A DNA stretch of 64,000 nt. Origin: Rapana venosa. Its lineage: Eukaryota > Mollusca > Gastropoda > Neogastropoda > Muricidae. The position numbers and the translations under genes are program-made. The stretch covers positions 13,756,314 through 13,820,313 of the forward strand of contig CM054155.1 of NCBI GenBank assembly GCA_028751875.1, written 5' to 3'. The notes beneath the pieces are model-generated. The model made no database searches and was not told the origin of the DNA. It saw only the letters and a list, made by a program, of their open reading frames with translations. Shown piece after piece: positions 35,701 to 50,109 of the stretch. Each line of letters opens with the position of its first letter. Position 1 is the first letter of the stretch.

Positions 35701-36480
35701 TATGCACTTTCAAAAAACACTTCATATTTAAGAGAAAAAAAAAACCCAAATATATTTTTTTTGTTTTTAAAAGGCATCCTCTGGCCATTTCTTATGATAC
35801 TGGCGCAAAGATGTTCACGGATGGAATCAAAAAATGGTGATCTTGTATTTGACAGCTTTGCCTGGTTTCACACGGCTGTACTTATGATAGTTCTGCAGGT
35901 GATCGCTTCCTATGCTAAACCATGGTCTTACAGGCCCAATATATACAATAAATAGATTATAATACAGACGAAACTGATGAGTATATCACACATGGCAAAC
36001 ACACACACACACACACACGGCAAACACACAGACACACACACACAGAGGAAACACACACACACACATGCACACACACACACACAAATACACAATCTATCTG
36101 TATCGCACACACACATATCAAACACACACACATATCGCACACCCACACACAATCTCTCTGTATCGTCTGATATATCCATAAGCCTTCTTCCTTTCCTTTC
36201 ACACATGCCAAAAATACTCACTGGATACAACAATGAGTTACAATATCAGTGATCTTCAGATTCAAGTGATGTCTGTTTGATGTTCACGTTGCACCAGCTT
36301 GCACATGTATGTACACAAAGTACGCAAAGATCTTAAAACACTGGGAATGGTCAGTGATCACACTTCACCAAAAAACTGCAGCCACAATCTTGGAGCCAAA
36401 ATCTCAAAATAATAAACACTGAAAATGCCTGCCTACATCTTTCATGAGCTCACTCTATTAAGTTTTTCACAGCTTTCTAT
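32766..36480. other. AT-rich segment, no gene recognised
   Basis: Contains (CA)(CT) at 35444-35506 and an imperfect CA tract at 35997-36150. 34028-34098 resembles 52960-53040 (gtggtgagatt/gcattccaactttgg). No coding signature. Confidence 0.35.
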
Positions 36481-36491
36481 TTCTATTGTTA

Positions 36492-36612
<121 letters not shown>

Positions 36613-36704
36613 CTCTCATTCCCTATCTGGTAGAAAATTTTGTTTGGCTTATTTCTTTTCATAGTCTAACAGATAATTATACTTACTTCCATATTTTTCA
36701 ATTC

Positions 36705-36752
36705 TATTCTTTTATTTCGAGGATAACGGAATAAGCATTCTCTCATTTCCAT
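36705..36752 (-). repeat. SINE-A tail remnant
   Basis: tatttcgaggataacggaat and aagcattctctc match the SINE-A 3' end. Confidence 0.5.
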
Positions 36753-37930
36753 TATGTTGAGAATATTGAGCAGTACTGACATATTTCCGAGTTCAGAAAA
36801 AGCTGTAAGCCTGTGCAGTGAAAGGGAAGCAAATCCACTGACATCAAGAGCCAACAACTCTCAACTGGGCCTCTAGGATGACACAGGGTTTCTACCTATT
36901 GCAGTTCTCTTGCTATGTAATAAAATCAACATTCTTGCCTTTCCCTTCTAACTGTTTCACATAACTAAAAGCTGGACAAAGAAATAAAGTAGAACAAAAA
37001 TGAAATAAGACAAAACAGAATAAAATCAAAACAAAACAAAGTAAAATCGAATAAACAAAAACACATAAATATATAAATGAAAGAATGCATGAATAAGGGA
37101 GAAAAAAAAAAGTAAGACCAACAGAAATATCATCTTAAAAATACCTGAACCACACAAATCTCCAAACACACGCTCTCATTTCATGTCACGATTAAGTATT
37201 CAATGAATAAAACAACAATGATACTAAATCATATCAAAACAACATATATCAAATGAACAGGCCGTATCATTCTTTTCAAACTCTTATCTGCAAGTACAAA
37301 CTTTGGTGGGAAGGAGTGTTCATTCTGGGTTGTGGTGGCGGTGACAATGGTAGTTGTTACTGTTGCTTCTTTCTTTCATCTTGATTTCTTGTTTTTCCTT
37401 TCGTTTAGACAATCTTGAGTTTAGTCATGACAGCCTAACACAATCAGTCACACATGTGAAGTTTTAATTCACGTAAACTGCAAAGCATTCAGTAAATAGC
37501 GAACAGGATGTGGATAGCAAAACAAAAGCAAAAAAAGGGGCAAATTGAACAATATACTGGCATATTGTATCTTCTCACACCGATTTTCTCCAGTTGATAT
37601 GTAATAAATATATGTCATATCAGATCTTGAACCTTTCTGCCCCCACGCTCCTTTCTGCAATCAATCCTAATGCTTGTCATCGCCAGAAAAGAAAATTACA
37701 TATACAAGCAATCCAAGTAGCTTCAACCATGGTTTTCATCCCTAATCGGTTCTTCTTAAATATAGATTAATATTCTAATAACCAACAACATAAAAAAAAG
37801 GAAAATTGTAACATCCTAAGCAAGTTATGAAAATAACTTTACAAAACAAAGCCGTCAGATACACGTTAGAAAACAATGCATTTTTCCTTTTTCCCCAGTC
37901 TCTCTTTTCTTTAGAAAAAAAAGAAAAGAA
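36753..37930. other. AT-rich segment, no gene recognised
   Basis: A-rich low complexity at 36965-37120. No gene. Confidence 0.35.
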
Positions 37931-37933
37931 AAG

Positions 37934-37996
<63 letters not shown>
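37934..37996 (+). repeat. (AT)n
   Basis: About 30 units. Confidence 0.95.
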
Positions 37997-38000
<4 letters not shown>

Positions 38001-38075
38001 TTAGAAATGATTAGTCACATGCATACCCATATTGAGGGTATTTGTTATAATAGGTTCTCATCATGGTGGGATCAC

Positions 38076-38078
<3 letters not shown>

Positions 38079-38127
<49 letters not shown>

Positions 38128-38160
38128 TATGTGTATGTGTGTGTGTGTGTGTGTGTGTAG
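38079..38160 (+). repeat. (GT)n
   Basis: About 38 units with one GTAGTATG interruption. Confidence 0.95.
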
Positions 38161-38489
38161 TGTATAGAAAGAGGGGAGGGTGTTTTGAGCAAGTTTACAG
38201 TGAACAAAACTTAACCCACATTCTCCCCTCCCCCCTTCCAACCCTCCAACTATGCTCTTTATCTTTATGGCAGTGTAATATACACATTGATTTTATCTGA
38301 ATATTCATTATTATGCAACACAGGCCAGATGGCAAAATCTCATCTCCACTACCTACCTGCTACCATAATCAAAATGTCCCGTTACTTTAAATGTTTCCAT
38401 TAAAAGAAGGAAAAAGGAAAGTAAAACCAAAACACACACAAAATTCACAAGGTATTTTTGACAAGTACAGGTGAACAAGCCAATCATTT

Positions 38490-38790
38490 GCTAGCTATAC
38501 TCCGCCAAAGTGTGTCTCCTTACGTAAGGAACAATTTCCAATCTAATCATTATGCTTACAGCCCCACCACCAGCAACACAGACCTAACAGTACGAGGTCC
38601 TCAGCGTGTCCAGTCACACCATTTTCTTCTACAGTCCTTTCGACAACTCAGATGTCGCATGCATGTCCTGGATGTTGAATGTACTGGGCCTAACTAGTCA
38701 GGTGCTTAACGGCAGCGCAATGCATTTTCACTAATATGACAGACCAAAAACTGCTGCTTTCTGAGCGTTTGATTAAGAAAATGTCGCATT
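38490..38790 (+). repeat. Dispersed repeat G, copy 2 (diverged)
   Basis: 3' block tactgggcctaactagtcag, gtgcttaacggcagcgc, ctgagcgtttgattaag as in copies 1 and 3. The 5' part differs. Confidence 0.6.
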
Positions 38791-40234
38791 TAAACCTTTT
38801 ACTGTATTTTTTCCCCAAAAACCGCTTTCTGACAAATGGAATCAGGTAACAAAGAGTACCGACGATGGAACAGTTTCTACACAACGGCCAAAAATGTGGT
38901 TGTTTTGGATGCTTGTAAATTAAAGCTGTGTCTAGGTGTGATATCTTTCAGCGTCTGTTATTAGACAGTTCTTGGCATCAACTTACAAACACCTGACTTA
39001 AACAGGCAGAGAGCACAACAGCATTTACTCCCGAGTTGGAATGTTTGTCACGCAGTAACATAAGGTCATGTTTACCTGTCTTCAAAGGCTCAGGCCGTAC
39101 AAAGGACACTGAAATATTACAAGACATCCGCAACTTCCCACATGTATAGACCGATCTTGGAACGCTCAAAAAAAGGTTTTAGTTTTAGGGTCAAACTAGT
39201 ATATCTAGACTTCATGACCTACTGGCTACAGTAACTTCCAATACAACCCTGTAGTCTCAATTCTGAAGTTTGGCATTGTACATCAACATCATTAATCACC
39301 TCCCTAAGAAATGCTCAGGAATCTCTGCCAAAGGATGACATCCACTGAAGCTTTACCCCCTCTACATCTGTGCCCAGTATCTTCCGGCACAAGATCCATA
39401 AATCTTCAATCATTTTTTTCTTCTTTCAGGAATTATCAGCTTGTTAAGTGTAACGTAGTTCTTGACCCACACGGGTATCAACATCCATGGTATTTCTTCC
39501 CTATCTGCAATACACTGTACTGCCTCTACATGCTTACTTTAAAAGGCAGGCTCCTTCAAACTGAAATAAAAAGCAGATTACAAACAATCGTTAAATCCAA
39601 GCATAGCACGTCTAAAAACTCACAAAAGTTCAAAGCCACTAACAAGAAAGCAGACTTGAACAGGTAAGGTTCTTTCCTAACTCTCTGCCTGTCAGTGTGA
39701 TAGAACTTACACGTGATAGTGACAAGAAACGGAAAGAATGAAAGACCGAAAAAATGCAAGTACATTCATTGAAGTTTTACTTCTCATTGTCGAGAGCACA
39801 AAGTCTAAAGACTCTTAGAACGCCCCTAACTGGACTCTAGACAAAAAAAAGACAAAGAAAAAAAATCCACATAAATAAACTATGAGTATCCACACATAAA
39901 GACACAAACATGATGCACAATCTGCAGCACAAATGCATTTATAACATCTATTCAAGGATATGTTGAAACACAAGAATGCACTTGAAAGCAGCGACAGCTA
40001 ACCAGTTAAATTCATATAAAAATAAACTGTATGATCTAAACCAAGAACGACTGATAGTGTTAAAAGCCATGGGAGAAGTGGAGGCTGGGTTGGAGATGGT
40101 GGACAACACTGTGCCTTCTTCTTCGACAATGACGGCAGCTATTCATGAGATTCTATCAAGACATAATAACATTGATTCCTTCTTTATCTAACTGCTGTTT
40201 AAATAAGAGTTCAACATGCTGACTTTACACCCCC
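38791..40234. other. AT-rich segment, no gene recognised
   Basis: Stop-free frames at 39311-39667 and 39976-40191 have no recognisable domain, start context or splice support. Confidence 0.35.
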
Positions 40235-40580
40235 GTCCAAATCTTCCTCCAAGGATATGCCAGGGGCCAGTCACTATGAATAGCATCCCCACCACCTGGA
40301 AATGATGTGCTAGGAATTCCTTTTTTCTATCCCTCTCCAAGTTTTGCCTTGTTCCTTTTGTTCCTGTCAACTCCTTTTCCTTTTTTCTGCCTTCTTGGTC
40401 CATTCTCCTGCCTTTTTTCCGGGAGACTTGAAAGGTAATTCTATCCTTCTCTCCCATCCAAAGTCGGATGTGCTGGGCCTGACTTGTCAGGTGCTTTACA
40501 GCAATGCAACACATCTTTGCTCAAATGACAACTATGAATAGTTGCTGTCTGAGCATTTAATAAAGAAGAAGAATAAAAAA
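40235..40580 (+). repeat. Dispersed repeat G, copy 3
   Basis: Same CT-rich body and end block (gctgggcctgacttgtcagg, gctgtctgagcatttaata, aagaagaagaa) as copy 1. Confidence 0.7.
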
Positions 40581-41042
40581 AAAACAATGGACAAGTCAGT
40601 ACCACTTGACTAATTTACCGCCTTCCTTGACCATACTTTTCATTTTAGATGTGTAGATATCATTCATCACATAGTCTGTGGGGTTTGGTCATTTTTTTAA
40701 TGCTTATATCTTCCAGATGAAACAGACCCAGGATGCACATCTCAGTGCTGCACAATGCTGAAAGATGAACATTTGTTGCAGTCTCCCAGACCAAAGATTG
40801 TGCAGACCTGCTATGGCTAGGTGATGATGAAAACATGGAGTTTTGGCATGCACTACTTCCAACACTGAATGTGGGTAATCACCAGCAAAACTAAGCCCAA
40901 AAAGAGGATTAGTTCATTAATTAAACTGAGTGAGGATGAATGAGTGTTGTAACCAACCACAACAACAAAATATGAAACTTTACACAGAAACACGAGTGTG
41001 TGAGTGAGTATGAGTGTGTGTGTGTGCATATGTGTGTGTGTG

Positions 41043-42497
41043 TTTATTCTTTTATTTGTGTGTGTGTGCATGCATGTGCACACGCATGTTTGTGTAATCT
41101 TTGGAAGTTCAACCTCTGTGTCAAAAAGCAAGCACAGACAATAGTTCCTTCTTTTTTTTCTTGTCTAAACTATGGTAAGCAAAGTCTACATTAGAATGAC
41201 TAGACAATTTTCCGGTATTTCAATACTATGTATGTGCCCACTAGCCTGTCTTCACTCATGCATGCTGCTGATCCACTAGCCTTTCTTTGGCTAAAAAAAA
41301 AAAAGGAAAAGAAATAAGTTAACCACCATATAAAATAATCCTTCGTCTATGAGCATACAATATGAAAGTCAAACCTATATTATTACTATTGTTGTTTTAA
41401 TGCCACATTAAGTTTTTAATTCAAAGTTTTTTCAAGATATGTTCACTACGAAAAAAAGGAACAACCCAAATCCTCAGATCTATTCAATATACAGATTCTA
41501 CCAAATCAGGCCATAGCTTTGCGAACGTGAGTTAGAACTCTACAACAGAGCAACAATAAAAAAAAATTTCAACAAAAAACTCTATAGTAAAACGAAAGAA
41601 AAAACAAAATCATTTTCCTAGGACTAAAGAATTTCTGCTCTGTATACATGTGAGCATTCTGATTTCTCACACATCAAAACGCCAAGAGTTTAATTAAGCT
41701 GTCGGGCAATTTTTTTTTTAAGGGGGGGGGTGGAGACTTCTTTTTTTCTTTCTTTCGACACACACAGTCCGGCTGAATATTCCTCTCCTCTGAATATGGT
41801 AAACATTTCTTTGAATCATTCACTTGAATACAGCTCTTGGATACCAAGCAAAAAAACAACAAAAAAACCCACCGAAAATAAAGTCCAGATGCTCATCACA
41901 AAAAACTCCAGGTTCGTCCAGACCTTCCCCAGCATGGACGTCCCAGGAAAAGTCATCCCAGCCAGACACTGCATCCACATGCTCGAGGTACACCAAAGCG
42001 CGATAGAACATTTAAAAAAAAAAAAAAAAATGTTTTCACAGAAGACGAGGGGGAGGGGGGCTCTGAAGCAGACGTACCAGGACTACAGAAACACACACAG
42101 ATATATCTACATCACACGAAAAGAAAGTCTGGAGAGTTGCTCGCAAATGATCTTCTTTTTTTTCTTTTTTTGCCCAGAAACCAACCATTCCATTCAACCA
42201 ACCACGATGAACCCCAGAGCCAAGTGACCCATGTCCCTGAGTCATGGACTGTGGTTGACACCAGAGCAAGCAAGCACAACGGTTGGAGGGGGAGGGAGGG
42301 AGGAAGGGCAAGACTGGGCACACACACGTGAGCCACCCCCAGCCCCCCCCACTTCCTCCCCCCTTCCTCTTCCCACTCCTTCCTCCTCAGTATCTCATTT
42401 CTGACCATGGCTAGCAGAAGTGATGTAGGTCCTTCCAGTCTCAATGAATGACAGTTGACAGACAACAACTAGGCAGGACACAAAGGGATCCACAACA
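41043..42497 (-). other. Candidate proximal 3'UTR of Mtl
   Basis: No coding sequence recognised. On the minus strand an ATTAAA lies at 41689-41694 and two AATAAA at 41043-41048 and 41051-41056, which could end a 3'UTR of about 0.8-1.5 kb. Where transcription really ends cannot be decided from sequence alone. Confidence 0.35.
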
Positions 42498-42575
42498 TCA
42501 CAGGACTGTACACTTGTGCTGCTTTCGTCGCACAGGCTGAGGTTGCAATACCGCCCTCACCGCTTCGTCAAACAC
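42498..42575 (-). CDS. Mtl: Mtl terminal coding exon (hypervariable tail and CAAX)
   Basis: The acceptor is TGATTTCCTTTTCAG|GTG. Encodes [19 protein letters not shown] then HKCTVL and TGA at 42498-42500. The tail has basic residues next to the prenylated Cys, typical of membrane targeting. Copies of its acceptor lie just upstream in the intron (see the repeat at 42571-42690). Confidence 0.93.
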   Translation of the reverse strand: MFDEAVRAVLQPQPVRRKQHKCTVL

Positions 42576-44959
42576 CTGAAAAGGAAATCATTACAAGTCG
42601 TTATCAGTACTTATACATGACAAACACCTGAAAAAGGAAATCATTACAAGTCGTTATCAGTACTTATACGTGACAAACCCCTGAAAAGGTCATGGCTGTT
42701 ATCATCAGTACAATCATAATGCTTTATCAACTCAGGGAAAAAAAAGGTAATGATTGTTATCAGTATAATCGTAATATGAATACGAAATTTTCAATATCTC
42801 AAAAGGGCAAGAAGTTCATGTGGGTTACAAGCAAGCATAGCTAAAAACAATCAATTATGGTTTATCAACACAGAATTTTTATTAAAAAAAAAAGGTAATG
42901 CTTGTTATATCATCAGTACTGTCATAATTGTTCATCAACACAGAACAAACAATGTAATGATTGTGATATCATCAGTACTATCATAATGGTTTATCAACAC
43001 AGAAAAAAGGTAACGATTGTGATATCATCAGCATTAACATAATGGTTTATCAACACAGGAAACAAAGGTAATGGTTGTTATATCATCAGCATTATCATAA
43101 TGGTTTATCAACACAGAAGAAAAAGGTAATGATTGTGGTATCATCAGTACTATCATAATGGTTTATCAACACAGAAAAAAGGTAATGATTGCTATATCAT
43201 CAGTACTATCTATCATAATGGTTTATTAACACAGAAAAAAGGTAATGATTGTTATATCATCAGTACTATCTATTATAATGGTTTATCAACACAGAAAAAA
43301 AGGTAATGATTGTTATATCATCAGTACTATCTATTATAATGGTTTATCAACACAGAAAAAAATGTAATGATTGTTATATCATCAGTACTATCTATTATAA
43401 TGGTTTATCAACATAGAAAAAAGGCAATGATTGCTATATCATCAGTACTTTCACAATGGTTTATCAACACAGAAAAAAGGTTAATGACTGTTATATCATC
43501 AGCATTATCTAATGGTTTATCAACATAGAAAAAAGTTATGATTGTTATTTATAGTGGTTTCTCAACACCAAAAAAAAGAGAAAATATATTTTAAAAATCA
43601 GACAAAGGACTAATATAAAGAGGTAGATGCAGCATCCAACTTTATAAAGAGATACTTATGAACTTCACAGATTTTTTTTTTTACTTGAAAATTCTAAATT
43701 TTTCTTTTTTAAACTTGAAACATACAAACCAAATTCAATATAAATATACCATACAGCATGACCATAACAGTTTGACAGTAACTCAGATGTTGTGCCTCAA
43801 AGTATTTAACCACTAGACTGCCCCACCCCAGAAATTTTCCGGGCCTAAATGTGCACCCTATACGCCTACAACCCGGAAAGCCAGCTTCCTTGACTACAGT
43901 TCAAGGGAAAGAACTCCAAAATTAGTGGAGATCACTCTCCTGTTGCTTGGCAACATCCAGCTGCAAAAACCGTGGCAAAAACGATTGTCTTTTCGCTCGT
44001 ATTTTGTGGTTTTATAGATGACTGCTTGGCAGTTCTTGTTCAAAATGGCTGTCAATTCTTGTTAAAGGCATCAATAACTTTACACAGCTGAAAAAGGGGC
44101 AAATAAAACTTGGAATTTACCTGACAGTGATGAAAAACAATCGTGTATGATTCAGGAGATCGTGCATTATAAAAAAATGAATGAGATTTGGCCTGGACTT
44201 ATGTTTGACGTTACTGAGATGGGGGGTACTCAGAATGACAGTGGTGATAAAGAAAGTGTACTTTTTGTCGATTTTTTTACATTTTAAATATATTTTTTAC
44301 AGTGAAGTCACTGAATATCAATTTGAGCTTGCCTCAAAGCAATCTACGAATTTGAGCTTGCCTCAAAGCAATCTACGATGTATATACTGTCATTGATTAG
44401 ACTATCAGGATAATTCAGGTAGTAATTTCTGAGTAAGAGCAATATGAACATAGCAAGTGGTACATAAGAATTTTATTCCCCGGCATATAGGGTGCACTTG
44501 CACTGGGCAGTTAAGAGGTTAAGTGAAGCGATCTCTCCTCTCACAACACACACACATACACACACACACGCTTAGTGGTTAGAACATTGCGCTCGCAATC
44601 TGACAACCCGAGTTCGACTCCCGTTCAAGGGGATATTTTCCCCTGGAGTTAACATCAGTGCAGACTCCACTCCCCCCAAAAGTCCTTTGGATGAGACTAT
44701 AAACTGAGGCCCCATGTGCGAACGAACGCAGAACATCTTGATAAATCCTGTCCCGCTTTTCATAAGAGTAGGCCATTGTGTGCCGGTGGGAACAGATGAC
44801 AGAATTTACAAAACCACATACACACGGGGACTGAATGTAAAAAAAACCACTTAAGTGCTTATTGCATTAGCCTTGATACTGAATGTAAAAAAAAACCACT
44901 TAAGTGCTTATTGCATTAGCCTTGATATAAAAGAATAAAATAAACAAATAAAATAAACA

Positions 44960-45002
<43 letters not shown>

Positions 45003-47968
45003 GACATCCTTGACAGCCACCCATGAGTCCCAACTTTGGTCCCGCTTCTGCCAGCTGCTTTGGCTGTGTGAAGGCTGTATGCACATACCTGTTTGAGTCC
45101 TCGCTGTGTAAGGGCTGAGCATTCCATGTAGCGGACTCCGCGGATCTTGTTGGCCAGCTTAATGCCTTGCTCCCGTTTCACTGGAGACAGGCCCTGGGCC
45201 GCGAGCAGTCCTATGGCCTCCTTGTTTTCCCGCAAGTCAATTTTTGTACCTGCAAAGAACAACAAAATTGATTTGGGGAGAACAGTTATAAAGCTGGCCA
45301 GGGGTGGAGGGGTTCTTTGTTGTTGTTGTTGGGTTTTTTTTGGGGGGGTTGTTTTGTTGTTTGGTTTGGGTTTTGTTTTTTGCGGGGTATTATTTTTGTT
45401 TTAATATTTTTATGGAGTGTTTTACATTTGTTTGCGGTTGGATTTTTTGTTGTTTTTTTTCTGAGGGGGGGAGGGATAGGGGGGCTGTTGCTGCTGGGTC
45501 ACTTTTGGTGATGTTCTCTGGTACATATAATATTCCAATACGAACAAATGACACCTTGCCAAAAAACAACAATCAATCAACTAACCAACCAATCATCCAA
45601 CTAGCCAACCAACCAACCGATCAAGCAAACAAGCAAGCAAACTTGTGCACCAAGCTAAGTCAAGATGATTTGAGGACAATGCTTCCAAAATCCTTTTAGT
45701 GAGTTTAAAGTATGATTAAAACCTCATTAATTTTTCTACAGCTCTGTCTGTTTGGGGTTTTTTTGTTTGTTTTATTTCGTTTTTAAGCAATGAAATGGAA
45801 AAAAGACAATTTTTAAAAATATATTCTAATACAACATGCACAGGACACAAGCAACTACTACATGTCCTATTCAGGCAATCCCAGCTTAGGGGCTGGACTG
45901 AGAGAGGTGCACACTCTATAATACCAGTGTCTAAAATGTTAATACGTCCCGTAACAACTGTTCACAGTTACTCTGAAGGCTCCATAGACTTTTGACACAG
46001 ACACACTACAAGTGTGGAAAGCTAAAATCACTGTGACACCTGCCTACCTCTCAAAGCTAAAATCACTGTGACACCTGCCTACCTCTCAAAGCTAAAATGA
46101 CTGTGACACCTGCCTACCTCTCAAAGCTAAAATCACTGTGACACCTGCCTACCTCTCAAAGCTAAAATCACTGTGACACCTGCCTACCTCTCAAAATGCT
46201 CTTCAGTAGTTTTCTATCCTAAAAAAAGAAGCCCATTCTCAGTTGTTTTGAGACTTCTATTAGTACTAGTTTTCAACTTGCCAGGCTTCTTGTTGTTGTT
46301 TTGGAGTTTTCTTTAACTTTTAATTGAAAAAATTTATAATATCCTTCCCTCTTTTTAAAGTGTGCATGCATGTACACACACACACATACAATGAGTTACT
46401 GGTTTATTTTTCTCACACACACACACACACATTCGCACATGTAGACATTCACATGCATATATGCACACACATGCACGTGCATGCAAAACAGAGAGAGAGA
46501 GAGAGAGAGACACAGAGAGAGAGAGAGAGAGAGAGAGGAGAGTAAGAGAGAGAGAGAGAGAGAGAGAGGGGAGAGAGAGAGGAGAGTGAGGGAGAGAGGA
46601 GAGAGAGAGACACAGAGAGAGAGAGAGAGCCATTGCTGGATGCAAGCTCTCTTCACTGTGAAAGTACAAGTCACGCATGGTCAAAAGAAGACCGATGAGT
46701 GGTAGGCCTAAAATTAGCTTGAAAAGTATGTCCATCTCCTCTCCGCCTGGTAATTATTATTTTGAAAAATGGAGCAAGGATCTTTGGATCAAGTCTGCCA
46801 TAAGCCACAAACTTCACATTCAAGTCAACTGAACCAACCATGTTGAGCCATGGAATATATAATGCAATGTGCTGGCATTTCTAACTTGCTTTACAGGAGA
46901 CATTCACATGCCTATACGCACACACATGTGTGCGCTCTAGCCTCATTGTTTTCCAGTTCTCAAGCACAACTGTTTCACTGACTACGATTTTGTAAACACT
47001 GTGCACAGACGTGTTTGCACACAGATGAAAGAATGGCAATTCGCAGTGCAGCTGTGCTAAAATTTAAACACTTCATCAAGAATGACTGAGGCAAACAGAA
47101 GAATTGTGTTGCTCATGTGGAGAAAATCATAGTTTTCGACTCATGATCATAGTTCCGTAGTTTAATTTCATTTTCCGTATATACTATAGGCAAATCAAAG
47201 GAGCAGGCAGCCCTACCATGAGATCCAGATAGTTTAAACACAATGTAACAAGGCTGTACTCTAGACTTCTATTCCAAATACATTTATCCCAAATTCAGTT
47301 TGGAGACTATGTGACCAATTGTACTCTAGACCTCAACCGTCAGCACCTGGGGTTTATCACAGTTCTTGATTAAACCACTGACGCTGGGGGCAACAGCAAA
47401 GTGAGAGGCTGTATGACCAGTGGATTTTCCACTCATGTAATTCCATTTTACAGCTTAGTCTTTAGTGATCGAATATGACTCTCTAACTAGGAGGCTTGAC
47501 TTGCACAGTCCTTAATGTGCTGCAGCCCTGGGGGCTAGTTGGCCATTGGAGAACATCTCCAATGCTGACTGTCCTTATTATGCCCACTTGGCCGAGAGAG
47601 TGGGGATGTACTGTGGGCAAGGCATCTCCGCTATAATCAAATTTCTGCCCAATTTATAATAAAATAATGTATGGAATTTATATAGCGCTGAATCTTGTAA
47701 AGCAACAAATCAAAGCGCTCAGATTTCATTTCATACCACTTTAAGTCACGGCAGATTTCTCTCCGTGAAATTCGGGCTGCTCTCCCCGGGGTGAGCGGGA
47801 GAGCGCGTCGCCACAAGAGCAGCGCCACCCTTTTTTTTTTTCTTCTCCTGTCTGCAACTGTATTTGTTTCCCTATCAGAGTGGCTTTTTTCTAAGAATTT
47901 TGCCAGGGACAACTCTCTTGTTGCCGTGGGTTCTTTTACGTGCGCTAAATAAATACGTGTAACACACG

Positions 47969-47999
<31 letters not shown>

Positions 48000-50078
48000 T
48001 AGCACCCAGACCACCACTCATGGTCTAATGGATGGGGGAAAAGTTTCCGGTCCAAACGGGGTACGAACCGCCGCACACTTCAGACCCGGACTTTTCGCTT
48101 TCTAGACAGGCGCGTTACCTCTAGACCACCGATCCACAATTTCCGGAACAGCAGCTGCCTCCTCTGCTGTTTTGGAGGTCATCATCGAACACGACGGACT
48201 AACATATATTTATATTTATATATTTAGACGTCAACTCAAGATACACCATATCCCAAATTCAGTTTGAACACTATGTAAAAAAGCTGTATGCTAAACTTCA
48301 ATTCAATATACATCATTTCTATCCCAAATTCAGGTTGACTACCATGTGACAAACTGTACTCTAGACTTCAATTCAAGATACTTTTCTTTTATCCCAAATT
48401 CAGGTTGACCACTATGTGACAAACTGTACTCTAGACTTCAATTCAAGATACATTTTATTCCGAAATCATCTTGTTCCAAGACATCACACCAGTAATGCTG
48501 ATCAGGTACCTTGAGCAACATTCTCAAATAAGTATCATCATCCATGATGGATCTTTCAATGTGCGATTGTTCAGTCTTGAAATGGTACTTAGTTGCGTGG
48601 CTCTAGTCTAGTCTCCCCATTCACTCCATAGTCAGCTTCGTTAACTCTAAGCTTGCACAAGACAGCAGGAACATGAACAAATCCAACAAATATGTTTGAT
48701 GGGATTCAAACACACAACCTCCTTCCCTGCGGAGTCTATTGAGCAAACCACTCCACCAAAGTGGCTGATATAAAAGGGGTTTCTTTATTAACCACTAGAC
48801 TGCCTTACCCCGGAAATTTTCCGGGGCTAAACATGCACCCTATATGCCTACAACCCGGAAAATTTCCGGGGTGTTGAACCGAAGTAAACAAGCCTGCTTC
48901 CTGGACTACAGTTAAAGGGAAAGAACTCCAAAATTAATGGAGATCACTCTCCTGTTGCTTGGCAACATCAAGCTGCAAAAAAACGTGGCAAAAACGATCG
49001 TTTTGTAGTTTGTATTTTGTGTTTTTATGCAATGACTGCTTGGGAAGTTCTTGTTCACAATGGCTGACACTTCACTTCTTGTTGAAGGCATCAATAACTT
49101 TAAACAGCTGTAAAAGTGGCAAATAAAACTGTAGATTTACCTAACAGTGATGAAAACGATCGCGTATGATTCAGGAGATTGTGTCTTTAAAAAAACAATG
49201 AATGAGATTTGGCCTAGACTTATGTTTGACGTTAATGAGATGGGGGGTACTCAGAATGACAATGGTGATGAAGAAATCGTATTTTTGGTCGATTTTTTAC
49301 ATTTTAAATATATTTTCACAGTGAAATATCATGCTAACTAATTTGAGCTTGCCTCAAAGTAATGTACGATATATAATATATACTGTCATTAGGTAGACTA
49401 TCAGGAATATTCATGTAGTAGTTTCTGAGTAAGAGGGATATGAACATAACAGTGGTACATAAGAATTTTATTCCCCGGCATATAGGGTGCACTTGCACTG
49501 GGCAGTTAAGAGGTTAATGTTTTTCAAGAGATGTATTGTTTTTACACACAAACACACACACACATAAACACGTCAGTTCTCGCACATGCACGTGCATGCA
49601 CAGACCTGCACGTGCATGCTCACACGTACACACACAGAGACAAGAAGTGTGACAGTGACACACAAAAACACACACACAAAGCAACCCACTCACCTACTAC
49701 AATAACAGGGGCATCAGGGCAGTGATGTTTGATCTCTGGATTCCATTTGGTCAGAACATTTTCATAGGAAGAAGGGCTCACAACACTAAAGCAAATCAGG
49801 AACACGTCCGTCTGAAACCACACCCACAAAACAAGCTGATTGTACGTTGTATACTCTCCTTTTCAGATTTTACCACATCCAAATTCACTTTACCCGTGGA
49901 TACAATGAGAACGAGGAAAATCAAAACCTGCCAGAGATATATCACTCGCTGATTATTACATCAAGACAACATGAAGAACATTTAACTGAAGAAAATTCTG
50001 CAAGCTTACAAGCACACACACACACACAAACCACACATACACACCACACACACACACCACACACACACAAACCACACA

Positions 50079-50109
<31 letters not shown>

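Larger units (their letters stand above)
47225..48462. repeat. Minisatellite, about 70 bp unit, split by nested insertions
   Basis: Units with atcccaaattcaggttga, ctatgtgacaaactgtactc and tagacttcaattcaagatac lie at 47225-47336 and 48225-48462. Repeat R sits between them. Confidence 0.82.

Noticed and set aside
39311..40191. Plus-strand frames of 118 and 71 codons as genes
   Set aside because: No recognised domain, no supporting splice sites, and AT-rich composition like the surroundings.
41730..42227. 165-codon plus-strand frame
   Set aside because: Lies antisense to the Mtl 3'UTR, low complexity, no domain.
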